Shown here one piece after another: positions 1-10,912 of a DNA stretch of 64,000 nt. How positions within the stretch are numbered: position 1 is the first letter of the stretch; each line of letters begins with the position of its first letter. The stretch comes from Chondrus crispus (Eukaryota; Rhodophyta; Florideophyceae; Gigartinales; Gigartinaceae), in assembly GCF_000350225.1 (NCBI RefSeq), contig NW_005178579.1:110620-174619 (forward strand), in the 5' to 3' direction. The translations under genes were made by a program, and so were the position numbers. Below the pieces are notes generated by a model. That model worked only from the letters and a program-made list of their open reading frames with translations, ran no database searches and was not told the origin of the DNA.

Positions 1-385
1 TGGCAGCGCGCATCGGTATGCCCCGCGCTCCGCGCAGCGCGGGGGCGCGCTGCGGCTGTTATGAGGGCGCCGGTGAATGCAGGTGCGAGGGGAAATGCAT
101 GCGGGAGGTTGACGTGCGAGTGCACGTTGCTTCGAAGGCGGAATGGAAATGGTTTCTCCCGGTTTCCAACACACGTGTTGGCGCACGTGCATGTACAGTT
201 CTGTATCACAGGGGAGTGTCCCTGAACATGTGAATGCAAGGATTGAGGAAATCCAACTGACTGCTCCACAGGCACGTACGTGCACTACTGCACTGCTGTA
301 CAGTGTGGTTTAAAAAAACAATTCCGTACCACAAAAAAAAAGAAAAATATGACTCTGATGTCCAGTCATATTTTTCTATTTTTCT

Positions 386-437
386 CGCCTCCAGAAATGA
401 TTTTTTGTGTTGACACAAAAAATCATTTCCGGAGGCG
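386..437. repeat. Near-perfect palindrome, 25-nt arms, 2-nt loop
   Basis: The left arm 386-410 and right arm 413-437 are reverse complements with one mismatch, separated by two bases. A shorter hairpin (arms around 344-355 and 367-378) lies immediately upstream. I do not recognise a known MITE family. The arms are AT-rich inside and GC-rich at the outer ends. Confidence 0.85.
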
Positions 438-859
438 AACAATTTGGGATTTTAGAATTTCAGGAGTCGCCCAATGGCGTAAAAAACACCCTTCATCTCT
501 TGCGAATGTAAAGTTACGTCTGCGCACCGCTTTTCGCAAAGTCATTCTCACCCGAAGCAACACGCACTCGTCACCACTGTTACCCCCTGGAAATGGAATC
601 AGCAACGTCGAAAAACTGGGGGGAGAAACTGTCGTTCCACGATAGTGTAACAGTGAAAATTCTCGCCTGTGCAGTGTGAGCGTTCGAGATGGTCGCGATC
701 GAATGCTAACACTGCTTCTTGGTTTGATATGATTGATAGTCTCCGCGCATTTCCTGAGAATCAAGAAATCTCATGATCTGAACAACGTGCGACTGCCAAA
801 GCACAAGTGGAAGATATATAATATCTCGCTCTCGAGAGGCCCTGAGAGGGCCTCATTCA

Positions 860-900
860 CATTCATGCGCAGTGGGTGAGTCACTCACTGCGCATGAATG
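860..900. repeat. Near-perfect palindrome, 20-nt arms
   Basis: Bases 860-879 and 881-900 are reverse complements with one mismatch and a one-base centre. A separate small hairpin with 8-nt arms lies just before it at 836-854. The arms are unrelated in sequence to the palindrome at 386-437. Confidence 0.85.
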
Positions 901-2009
901 TCACGAGTTCTGAAATTATCTTGTGTCAAGGCGGTTTGTTCAAAATACAAATATTGTACAGTACAGCGTCACACACTCATGTCCGTTCGCACCTGCGCAG
1001 GTGAAAACATACTCTACTCTTCTGTGCCGACACCTTCCTCAGCAAGCAATTCACGTCTTGCCATCCAACATCCACTTCGCCTATCCTTCAACACCAGGTA
1101 CAACACTTGGAATACAATAAATTGTCCTCTTGGTGCAACTTCAAGTTCAAACCTTGCACCCAATCAATCGCATCACCAATACATCTATCTTGGGAACACC
1201 CCTGGCGTACGATACAGACTAATGTAGCCCACATTCCCAGAGTAGAACGCTCCGTGAAAAAATGAAAAACTTCTCCCACCGCCAATGCCTCGTCAATGTA
1301 GCGTTCCACGCTTTTACGCCTTCTATTCCGTGCCATATTGAGCATCGACCGGCAAAAGGCGCTATACCCTATGTATCCAGTGACGACAACTGATGACGAT
1401 GTCCTCCATGTCGCCTTGTTACGAATTCCTTGTCATTCCAGCTCACCTTCTGTTTCCTCTGCATCGCGCCTATGTATTTTCATGTGCTAGGCAGGTGGCC
1501 CACATTGTATGTAGTACAGCAATGTGATTGAGCGTGCGCAACAAGGAGCTGTTGTCCCGGCGCATGGTTATTGACACACTGCTTCCACCCTTCTATGTCT
1601 CGGGATGAATAGCTCTCGATGCTCATTGACAGCCCTATGCGCAAGATACGAGAGCGGATTAGAAATACGGGAATCCCATAAAAAAAACGTTTTCCTTTCT
1701 TTCCTTTTGAGACAACAATCCCCCAATACATGAAAGTGTACCACACACTGCTACAATCGGTGAACTATGTAGAGCTTGGAGTAATTTAGATTTACAAGCG
1801 CTGCAGTCCATGCTGTTCTTGTAGTTTCCTTTCTATGTACAAAACCCATGTTCCTTGTCACGCTTACCTCGCGTCCTGACAAACGCTCGACCATGAAAGA
1901 ACGCCGTCAAATCTGTGCTTTCCTAATAATCTATCCAACAGACCGTGCCTATTCCGAAAGAGGGTGAAATATGCAAGCGCACCTACAGTACTTCTAAATG
2001 ATTATAAAT

Positions 2010-2450
2010 GATTTCTGAAGTTGCTTCAAATTGCAGGGAGGGGCCCACAACCATATTACGTCCTTCTCACCTGATACATACACAAGCTGAAATCGCCCAA
2101 GCTGCTGCACGACAATGCGTTCGTCGTTACGCAAGAAACAAACTTCAACACGACAGATTCAGCTGCCGAAACGCATAAAGCGAGCCTTTTGAAGAAGAAA
2201 TGTATTTTGACGCGCAACTACACCTCTAAACATCGTTATCCAAAGGGAGTATCATTTGCTCCCCTACTAGCGAATGCGACTGAAGGTTGAGCTAACGAGA
2301 CGATTCTACAAAGCCAAGACGATTGTGCGAATAAGCCCGCGTCGAGACAGCGCGCATGGCATCATGTCTGATTGCACCGGCATCAACTTTAACAAATAAA
2401 TATACTGCTGTTCGTGCCTTTCACTTACCAGTACGATACGTGCAGTTTGA
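2010..2450 (+). pseudogene. Decayed inverted copy of the NT-C2 segment of the neighbouring gene
   Basis: Read on the plus strand, this stretch aligns with the minus-strand coding sequence of the gene at 2569-4806, from just after its start through the C2-like domain. Matching blocks occur in the same order: one near 2036-2060, one near 2091-2110 (CACAAGCTGAA in both), one near 2205-2280 and one near 2298-2380 (GATTGTGCGAATAA here against GACTGTGCGAATAA in the gene). By eye roughly two thirds of bases match, with small indels and stop codons (for example TAA after the CACCTC block), so it cannot be translated throughout. It stands tail-to-tail with its presumed parent, about 120 bp beyond the parent's stop codon. 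The outer limits are approximate. Confidence 0.75.
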
Positions 2451-2568
2451 CTGTCTATCGCTCTTTTTAGTCTGCGAGCTCCTACAACAACGCAGCGCCA
2501 ATTTACAATTCTCTTTTTTAAAACCACGCCCATCAATCACCCTCCACAACCCAAGGACCGAAGCAACT

Positions 2569-4806
2569 TTAAAATAATATTGATCGCGGCGAAACAAAGC
2601 TTTCCGACGGTGCTTTTGTCAAACTCTCGCCAAGAACGCTTCTTCTCGCAGGTGATCGAGGAGACTTCGGCCATGGCCGAGTATACCCAAAAAACAGTCC
2701 CTTCTTCTTCTCGGCATTATCCTGCTTCTTCTCTTCCGAGCTTCTAAGTTGCCGTATGACGTTTTCAAGTCCTTCCCTTTCTGTTCTCTCCAGAGCAAGC
2801 GCAAACTTCGCTTCCGATAGCTCATTCACAATATCTATCATCTCAGGCTCGCGTTCTAGCTCCCCCTTCAGCAACTCAACCACACCTAGCAGTCTATCCT
2901 GCTCCCGCTGAAAGATGGCATTCTTTTCCCGCTCTTCTTGCAGCTCTACTTGCAACTCCGTTACCGAGTCAATTCTCTCGAATGATGGAAGTGAGGCCGC
3001 ACTGTCGGAATGGGTCGATTTTCTGCGCCCATCGGTCCTACGCAATGAAGTATCTGAATCTCCTGACCTTCGCGATCTGAACGTCTCTATCCGAGGGCCT
3101 TTGTGTGGGGTTTCCAAGCTTGAATCTTCGTCTTTGGTCGTTTCCGCAACATTCGGGCTTGGTCTCTTTGACTTTTCCAGCTCTGTCTGCAGTTGATGAA
3201 TCACGTTTTCCATTTCACGCAACTGCAACGTAAGTTCCTCTACTCTGTCACCTCCTGGTTCTGGCAGTGTTGCCAACCCAGGCAGAATTCGTTTCTGCTT
3301 TGTAGAAGCATTTTCCTCTTCTTGCAGCTCTCGTACATTATGGCATCGGTCCATATCCAGTTCCACGGAGTCTTCATCATCTGTGTCAGACTCAGTGTCA
3401 GAATAGGTGTCACTAGAGTACTCGTTATCATCATCTTCTTCGGCAACCTCCAAATCGCTAAGCAAGGGTTCTTCCACGTGCTGCACGTCATGAGCAAGAA
3501 ATTTAGTGCATGCCAGAACAGGAGACCTTTCCAAGCTGATGGGAGGCCCCAAATCGAGACAAAATGCCGGAACTGGCTTTTCAAATGTCATGACCGATTT
3601 TTGCAATCTGGACAGTCTTCCCGGGGCCGCCGGCGGGCCTGGCTTGGTAGTCGACACGACCATGACGTTCCTTCGTTTCGGTAGTCCTTCCGTCCCACTG
3701 TCCTCTTCATCGTCGCTTTCATACTCTTCCGGACCATCGATGCTCCAGAAAAGGATTTTGTTAGGGGCTTGCATTTCCAGGATTGAGGCGTCTTCTACCC
3801 AGGTTCCTCCGGAATATACCGTCCTGTATTCCTCACCGGCTCTTCGTGTATATTTCATGTCGCGAATTGTCATAGCATTCTCTGACGGCTCATCTTCAAT
3901 AGCATCACCTTCATTTCTCTCATTACTAGATCCTGCTCTCTCATCTTTATCATCAGAGCCGCTCACGGATTTCGAAACTGTTGTTATTTGAGTCGGTGCA
4001 GCACCTCCTAAGCCTGCATCGGCGGTGTCGCAAATCTCATTTATGCCAAAGGGACAGCCATCCTCATCACTACTGCTATAATGGACAGCTTCCAATTCGT
4101 CATGTATCGCATCATCCTCAGAGCATTGCCTCACGGTATCAGCCCCAATTGCATATTCCAAATTGCTCTTATCAGAGTATTCCGAAGCAGATTCTATTTC
4201 AACAACTTCAAAATCATTTTCATCACAAAACATCTCATTGGCAAGGCCCATTCTGGAATGATCATGCACGACCTCCGCGTCCTCTGCACGGTTAAAAACT
4301 CGAGCTGCTATTGTCATGCTCAGTGTGCCTCCCAACTGCAATTGCAGTGTCGCTGTAGACGTGCTGGGTCCACCGCATAAATATTCGCTCAGATTGATAC
4401 AAACGCAGTCGAGCACGATGCCATGTACGCTGTTTTGTCGTACGGTTATTCGCACAGTCGTCCTCTCGTAGCTGTAACGAACCGTCTCATCTCCGTCATT
4501 TTTTGGCAATGGTGGATGTCCACATTCGCTGGAGGAACAAATCACATCCCTCTGGGCAACCACAGTGTAGAGGTGCAGTTGCTCGTCGAAAAAAAATTCA
4601 TCCTCCGAGGACTCGCTTTTCCGCTTTGGTGCCGAAGCCGTCATGTCGGTCTCTTTTTCGCATGTAATAACGATGACCTTATCATGAAACGGCTTTGGTA
4701 CCTTCAGCTTGTGCATGCCTAGCAAAAATTGAACGCGACATGGTTGCAGACCCCTTCCCGTGATTTTGCTCTCCTCTTCTATGTGAGCCTCTGTGAAACC
4801 CGACAT
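2569..4806 (-). CDS. NT-C2 domain protein with acidic middle and C-terminal coiled coil
   Basis: I chose the ATG at 4806, giving 745 residues, because the C2-like domain starts soon after it. The frame stays open upstream to an ATG at 5154 (861 residues), but those extra 116 residues are arginine-rich and look like untranslated leader. Residues about 14-200 fit the NT-C2 fold (EEIG1/EHBP1 type): a first strand containing HKLKVPKPFHDKVIVIT, a central strand RTTVRITVRQNSVHGIVLD, the INLSEY motif, then a final strand LGGTLSMTIAARVF. A long acidic, serine-rich region follows, then two coiled-coil stretches (around RVEELTLQLREMENVIHQLQ and SVTELQVELQEEREK) and a basic tail. Proteins of this layout usually link membranes or organelles to the cytoskeleton or motors; that role here is inference. 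No intron is needed. Confidence 0.8.
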   Translation of the reverse strand: MSGFTEAHIEEESKITGRGLQPCRVQFLLGMHKLKVPKPFHDKVIVITCEKETDMTASAPKRKSESSEDEFFFDEQLHLYTVVAQRDVICSSSECGHPPLPKNDGDETVRYSYERTTVRITVRQNSVHGIVLDCVCINLSEYLCGGPSTSTATLQLQLGGTLSMTIAARVFNRAEDAEVVHDHSRMGLANEMFCDENDFEVVEIESASEYSDKSNLEYAIGADTVRQCSEDDAIHDELEAVHYSSSDEDGCPFGINEICDTADAGLGGAAPTQITTVSKSVSGSDDKDERAGSSNERNEGDAIEDEPSENAMTIRDMKYTRRAGEEYRTVYSGGTWVEDASILEMQAPNKILFWSIDGPEEYESDDEEDSGTEGLPKRRNVMVVSTTKPGPPAAPGRLSRLQKSVMTFEKPVPAFCLDLGPPISLERSPVLACTKFLAHDVQHVEEPLLSDLEVAEEDDDNEYSSDTYSDTESDTDDEDSVELDMDRCHNVRELQEEENASTKQKRILPGLATLPEPGGDRVEELTLQLREMENVIHQLQTELEKSKRPSPNVAETTKDEDSSLETPHKGPRIETFRSRRSGDSDTSLRRTDGRRKSTHSDSAASLPSFERIDSVTELQVELQEEREKNAIFQREQDRLLGVVELLKGELEREPEMIDIVNELSEAKFALALERTEREGLENVIRQLRSSEEKKQDNAEKKKGLFFGYTRPWPKSPRSPARRSVLGESLTKAPSESFVSPRSILF

Positions 4807-5154
4807 CGAACAAGCGCCACCGGTGCTCACCCAGATGATGTTTTCAGAAGTGTTGGACAGACGCTTCAGTTGCAGTAATGTGTGGTTCTGCTTTATGAAT
4901 GAGGGCCTTGTTTTCGAAGGCCCTATAGAAGAGGCTGCAAAGGGACGAAGGCCCTTGCGTCTTTCTTGGAGAACAGGTCTTCTTTGCGTTTCCTGTGGGG
5001 TCGAGAAGGGCTTACACCTTAGAAACAGACAACGTGTAACCGGCTCTGCATCTGTAATGAGTGTGTGCTTGACTGCTATTGACACCCACCTGCCATGAGC
5101 TTCGCGCTGGTTTGGTGATCGCCGCACGTCTGTTATCCCAGTTGCGAACAACAT

Positions 5155-8100
5155 TTCGTGTCACTTGAAGAGGGATCTATCAGCATCGGACGTGCTGGTG
5201 AAATTTTGAGATTTTCGAGGAAATCTTCGTCACCATATTGTATGTCACTGAACCAAGTGCCAATAGAAACATTCCAGGAACACACCAGAGCAGTAGGATG
5301 AGCAGCTAGTAAAGCCCATAACACAAGTTCATCGCAAGGAATGATAACGTCATGAATTCTATTATATTCACCTCGTTTTGTTTTGAGCCTTGCACTAGGA
5401 GTACCGAGCCTCATGTTCCAAGCGAAACGAGACTGTTTTCTGACAATTTGGATGCGCGTGTTTTTTTTGTCCGAGTACATTTTTCAAGCAATGGATTAGC
5501 AAAATATATATTTCGATATATCTTCACTTGCCCATGTAGGCGCTTCTCCCAGATCTTTGAACATAAAACCTTAAAGGCCTGCCGGGGGGAAATGTTGGAT
5601 AAAAAGAGGGCATAGCCAGAATTTGTATTCTTCTCGCCTCAAGACTGCAACAGTCTTTTTAAAGTCTGAATGGCTTCTGTCACCAGCATGGAATGGGCAG
5701 GAAGGGTTACTTATGTGAGCGATTTTGCAAACTCACTACATATTCTTGTATTCTGTCTTAGCCTCTGGTTAGAACGGATTGCTTACAATTACACATAGGG
5801 GGGCGTGTCATAGCCCATGTGGGTGACGTCGACCAACTTTATTTATACAATAGTGCCTATATTTAAATCTGAACAAAGTGTACTTGAGCTTCGCAGATCG
5901 CAGTTCAAAAATTGCTGTTTCACCTCTTGCTTGTTTCCCCTTATTTCACTCCTCTGTCATATTTCGGCATGAAGCCCGTCCTAACGCGAGAGAAATTGGA
6001 GAGGGAGTGGCCCTCCCCCCAACATCGATGTTGAAGACAAGAACATAGAAAAACTCATACGTGAAGTGAATGCGAGCAACAAGGTAAGAGAGCCGTGCCT
6101 GTAGCAAAGGATAATTCCATTAGGCTGACGCTTTCCATGTTTTGATGTGGTCGAAGTCCCTCCCCCCCCCCCCCCCCCTTATCGTGGATGGGTTAGAGGG
6201 AAAGATAAAGGGTGTTTAATTGGATTGAAATAAGGAAACAACAAGTGTATGCGGCGTGTAGATAGAATGACTGGATTTTACTTAAACAAAAACAGCTATT
6301 GTGGACACCATAACCGTTAACACTATTTCTGAAGGCTCCATTAGAGTGCATCTGTGTGATTTCACACATCATTGCATCAATGCTCTTGGAATCGTTACTT
6401 GTTTGTATTCCTTTCATGCGCTTATATGGCTCATCAGTACCTGAAAACCCGTGAGTAGATACATTTGGTAGTCTGATCCATCACGGAAGGGTTTTAGGTC
6501 TTCAGAGTTCTTAGTACCGTTGATTCTTTGCTCTCTAGACTAGAGACGGGAGCTTTGGGACGCCCTAGGGATGTCATAGTATTACAGTAACTTTCTTCTT
6601 AGTGTTTTAGCGGTATGTGGTATGCAGATCAAGAGGGCTGGAATACATTTCTTTCGTCAAGAGATAATCGCATCGCGGGTCATAGGCGAGAGAAACGTGA
6701 GGTTGCAGCTTAGAGCATTCACTGTCACCGGGGCTCAGGCCATATCCCTTTACTTTTCATGGTCTAATTCCGCTCACTGCATTGAAAATCTAGTTCAGTG
6801 TTTCGCGCTCTGTGACAAAAATATATTGCTTGGAGAAGCAACCGCAAAAGATACTCTTCGAAAGGTGGATTGCAAGCTGAGTGCACTATTCTTCTATTAA
6901 TTTTTGACATAACGATAAACACACACTGCACCTGTCATGTCTTCATTACACTACAGCGCATAACGTGCGAATCACTGTACTTTCGAGCTCAATTTGTGGT
7001 TTACCCTGAGTTGGGGCCCCTGCCAGTGCAACTCCGGTAACTGTTTTTGAAACCCCCACGCATAGCTCTCTTTCACAGAATACTTCTAAGTAGTTATTGG
7101 TACAGATCTGCGCCAGTAGCTTTTGCTTTCTCTTGCAGTTAACATAAGCGACAATATTATATTTGCGACAGAATGACCCGATTCGCCGAAATATGGGCAT
7201 TTCTAAATTTTCTATGGGTGGTACATTACTTTCTCATCCTTTTCTTTCAAAATGCATCACGCACGCCCTTTTCTTTTAACAAATCTGCGTGGGAAGGGAA
7301 TTGCGTAACCAGTCTCATCATCCATTGTTCTTGACTGGCATGTGACTGGGTCTTGACACCCAAACAAAGTTCTTCCACATCCAGATAGACGCGAAAGCCT
7401 GGATGCCGGGACTAGAACAACACTGCTTCGATTGGAACTTCGCATTGAGGGGCAGTGTTTACGTCTCTCCACAGCTCTACTGTGTAGCTCACTCTAAAAT
7501 ACGCCATTGTATTCGAAACACATGTTCTTATATGCAATGAAGACAGTTGAGGGACGCCCGCTTATTGTAAAGCATTTTCATTATCAAGGTATTACGAATA
7601 TCTGGAGCGAATAACAAAAAGAGATCTTCCAATTTGCTTTTGTGATTTTTATTCGATTGCTGAACATTTCCACATGAAGCCCTGCAGACACTGTATGACA
7701 TGTGGATACGTCGATGCCGTAGCGGATGAATTAGAATCGGGTAACTATCCGCTGGAAAAATCCTTCCTGGGGTCTCCTCATCACAGTCTTACGAAACCTG
7801 TGTACCATGTTTGAGCTGTTGAGGTGCGATCAATCTTATTGATGATATAAACTTCATCATCTGTGGAGCTCCCCTCGCAGCTGGTCGCATGAACACCAGG
7901 GATTTACGCGTCAATGTACAGAGTGTATAGGGGTGGACCCCACGGGAAATGGCGCGCGTCTGTAAGCACTTACAGGCAGCCGGGCGTCTCGCTGCACCCG
8001 CCTCGCCGCCGACCCATAAGTAGGAGAGTCGAGCTGTCCTATCCCGCTTCCTCTCCTCCCCCATGTCTATTTCTCTCCCACCCATTCCCGGCACTGCCGC

Positions 8101-10349
8101 CCTCGTGTCGTGTCTCCTTTTTCATCATGTCTTTTCTCTTTCTTTCTTTTGTTTTCCTTTTGATTCTTCGTCCTTTTAATGTTTCATTCGTGTTGCATGT
8201 TGGATCCTGTTTAGCCGATGTCCCACTGACCATTCAACCATCGTAAAACTACGAATATCTTCAGTACAGTAAGGTCATCATCCTTGTCTGTGAACACAGA
8301 GAAGTCTGTTCCATTGCATGATAGTGTTGGAGTGCAGCATAATCAGGCTTTTTGACGACGTTGCAAGTCCACTGGTGTTCGACAGAAAGCGGTCCAGAGC
8401 AAAATCGAATCACGGACAGAAAAGACCGACGCCTACTTTTCTGAATATATCAAACCTCTCATTGGAGGACTTACAAGCACTCATGCTTTTTCAAAATAAA
8501 AAATAGCTTCTTACAAGCCTAGTCCCTTCGCTCTCTGATTGAGGGGTGTGTCTGTACTGATCATGTATGGTCGGAGAGAGACTACATGATGACCATTTGA
8601 TTCTGTGGTTCTGTGGTTCTGCGGAAATGGACTGAGTACAAAGTCCAGTGAGCAGGTGTGTGTGTCGAGTAGGGGAACAACAGTGCTACTATTAATGATG
8701 GCTGATATCGATAGTGTTATGGGGGCAACAATAAGAACTTTCCCACTCGCACGAGTAGCTTTTAAAGGTAGTTGACCCCGTCAAGTGGTTGAATCTTGTT
8801 CATTGAAGGGGATACATCGCTTTAGATTCCCACATAACTGAGCCTACGTACACATGGCGATTGTCTCTTCACCTACATGAATCAAAGTAGTGTCCAACGT
8901 TTTGTAGCTCTGAAACACCCCATCCCTAGGGACATTATTTCCCGATGTGATGTCAGGAGGGAGAGATTATTGCCCCTTTCTAAAACGTGTTTTATCGCTC
9001 TCAGTTCTTTGCTCATTGCAAGTCATAATTAAGCTGATGCTCGAAAAGGCAATTGGCCTGCGCTCGTCGTTCTTTGTAGGGGTCACTATCTGTCTAGAGC
9101 ACACATGTACTCTATAGAGAGAGACTTCGCTGATTACATAGAATTCAAGTCATGTTGGTTCGAGGCTCTAAGAGGTCATGTTGTAAAACGTTTCATGAGA
9201 TGCTCCACTAGACAAAGATTGTGGAGGCTTGCGTTTCCACGTGGAAGAAGTCTTTTTTTCCTTCGATGCCCTGGACTTCTTGTCGGAACATTAGTGTACT
9301 TCGTACATAGTCATAATATGCCAGCTTCTCTGTTCTAACATCCGTATACTGTGCCATATGTGCTCCCGGGGCCAATCCGTAGTTTCGGAATAGTTAAACT
9401 AGAATGGAACATGCTACCTTCAAAACTTGCATCGATATTGAAAGGATTTTCTTTTCCGTTGCAAGCATTACCAGCGTAAGCATAGATGCAAAAAGGATGA
9501 GCAGTCCTCTCATCAACAGAGGGGTATCTGACCCTCTTTGTTTGTCTCTTTTCCCTGGCTAGCCTTTCGCGGAGCCGAGATTTCCTACCCTCTTCCAGTC
9601 AACAGGTCTCCTCGACAATCGGCATTGTGCTAGAGTCTGGACGGACCTCCACGTGCGCTTTCTGTCAAAAACTCAATCTGCAAACCTCATCTCAGCATCT
9701 AAGTTGTTCCTGGTATATGAGATCTCTTCGTGTATATTGAAGGTTAATTGTGATTCTGGTGAAATCTATTGTAGAGTACGTGGCAACGCTGAATACCTTG
9801 GGAAACGGCGCGAAACCTGAAAATTTATGTAAGCAACAACGCAAGGGGAAGAAAGCTATGCGTCAATTTGGCCGGGCAAGGGGGATCTGAGTGTAATTCA
9901 TCGCCCTCGGAGGACGCTGTCGCCTTTTCGCATTTAGTACTTGCCAAATTAGTGGGATGAAATACAACATTCAGACTTAAGAAAAAACTAAGGAGATCGT
10001 AAAGGATTATCAAACATGAATAATATCTTCAGACTAGGAGGGGAAGTGGTGCATATCGTAGGAAGGTAGAAGCTGAACAAAATCGGTTTCGACAAATGGG
10101 TACTATAGAATTCGATCCGCAGCCAGGAGTTCCTGAGTGAGAGTAGATTCATGTGGTATGTGTGGTACACAGACTTGAGCGAAAAGACAAAGAATCAGGG
10201 CAGGGGAAAAAAAGCAAAAAGGTTGCTTTGGTGGAAAATGTAGACCTGGCGGCGACAAGTAATGGTTTCGCAAATGTTTGTAGAGGGAAAATCGAAGGAT
10301 TCTAGACGATTATGCTTCAACGAGGAGTGCAGTAAAGTCTTGCACTAGT
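5155..10349. other. Long intergenic region, no gene recognised
   Basis: About 5 kb without a supportable gene. Frames of up to about 115 codons exist (for example minus strand 5133-5480, plus strand 7914-8246) but none shows a domain or motif. A run of 17 C lies at 6162-6178. Composition is mixed, with pyrimidine-rich patches around 8040-8180. I see no repeat families shared with the rest of the window. Confidence 0.4.
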
Positions 10350-10912
10350 ATCTTTAATATATATAGTGAAAGGAAACGGGGATCAGAGGCACATTTAGAT
10401 TAGTGGCGGGTAACGGCGGGGAGGAGGGCGGAAGCACATAGTCTGGAATGTGTCTTTGGAGGCGCATATGCAGAAGTTGGCGCCAAAACAAAGAATTCGA
10501 AGAAAGACCTCTAGAAAAGGAGCTGCCACCTTCAATGACGGAAGAGACTGTGTAAAGCGGTCGGGCGTTCCCACAGAAGCACAAGGCCGCGTGTCAGACG
10601 CGTCGGGCGCGAATAGGTCGGGGCGAGGGTCCGTCCGGTCCGGACTAGGACAACAATATCTCGAATGGGGTACACTGCACTTCTCAACTGATGTTTTTTG
10701 CGCCAATTTTTCCCGTATTGTTTATGTAACTTGTACTGCTCCGCCCCCATGAAAACCTCCTCTCGGCACACCCTGCCGCCCCCCTTCTGCGTCTCTCGAA
10801 ACCTTTCCTCTGGTTTCGCGACCTCTCGCCTCCCCTACAGCTTGCGCGCTCCCAAAACGACATCACCCCCCTCTTGCCAACCCACTTGGCAACCCCCACC
10901 ACCTACGAAGTG

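Larger units (their letters stand above)
1..2009. other. Intergenic region with small palindromes
   Basis: No convincing gene is seen in the first 2 kb; the short open frames lack recognisable motifs. The stretch holds GC-rich sequence at the far left (a hairpin at 21-44), two near-perfect long inverted repeats (386-437 and 860-900) and a smaller hairpin at 836-854. A minus-strand frame at 1088-1345 and another at 1480-1746 were inspected and not recognised. Confidence 0.5.

Noticed and set aside
5133..5480. 115-codon minus-strand frame upstream of the NT-C2 gene
   Set aside because: Overlaps the alternative start of that gene and has no recognisable motif; more likely leader or spacer.
7914..8246. 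110-codon plus-strand frame with hydrophobic tail
   Set aside because: Hydrophobicity comes from a pyrimidine-rich tract; no family resemblance and no gene context.
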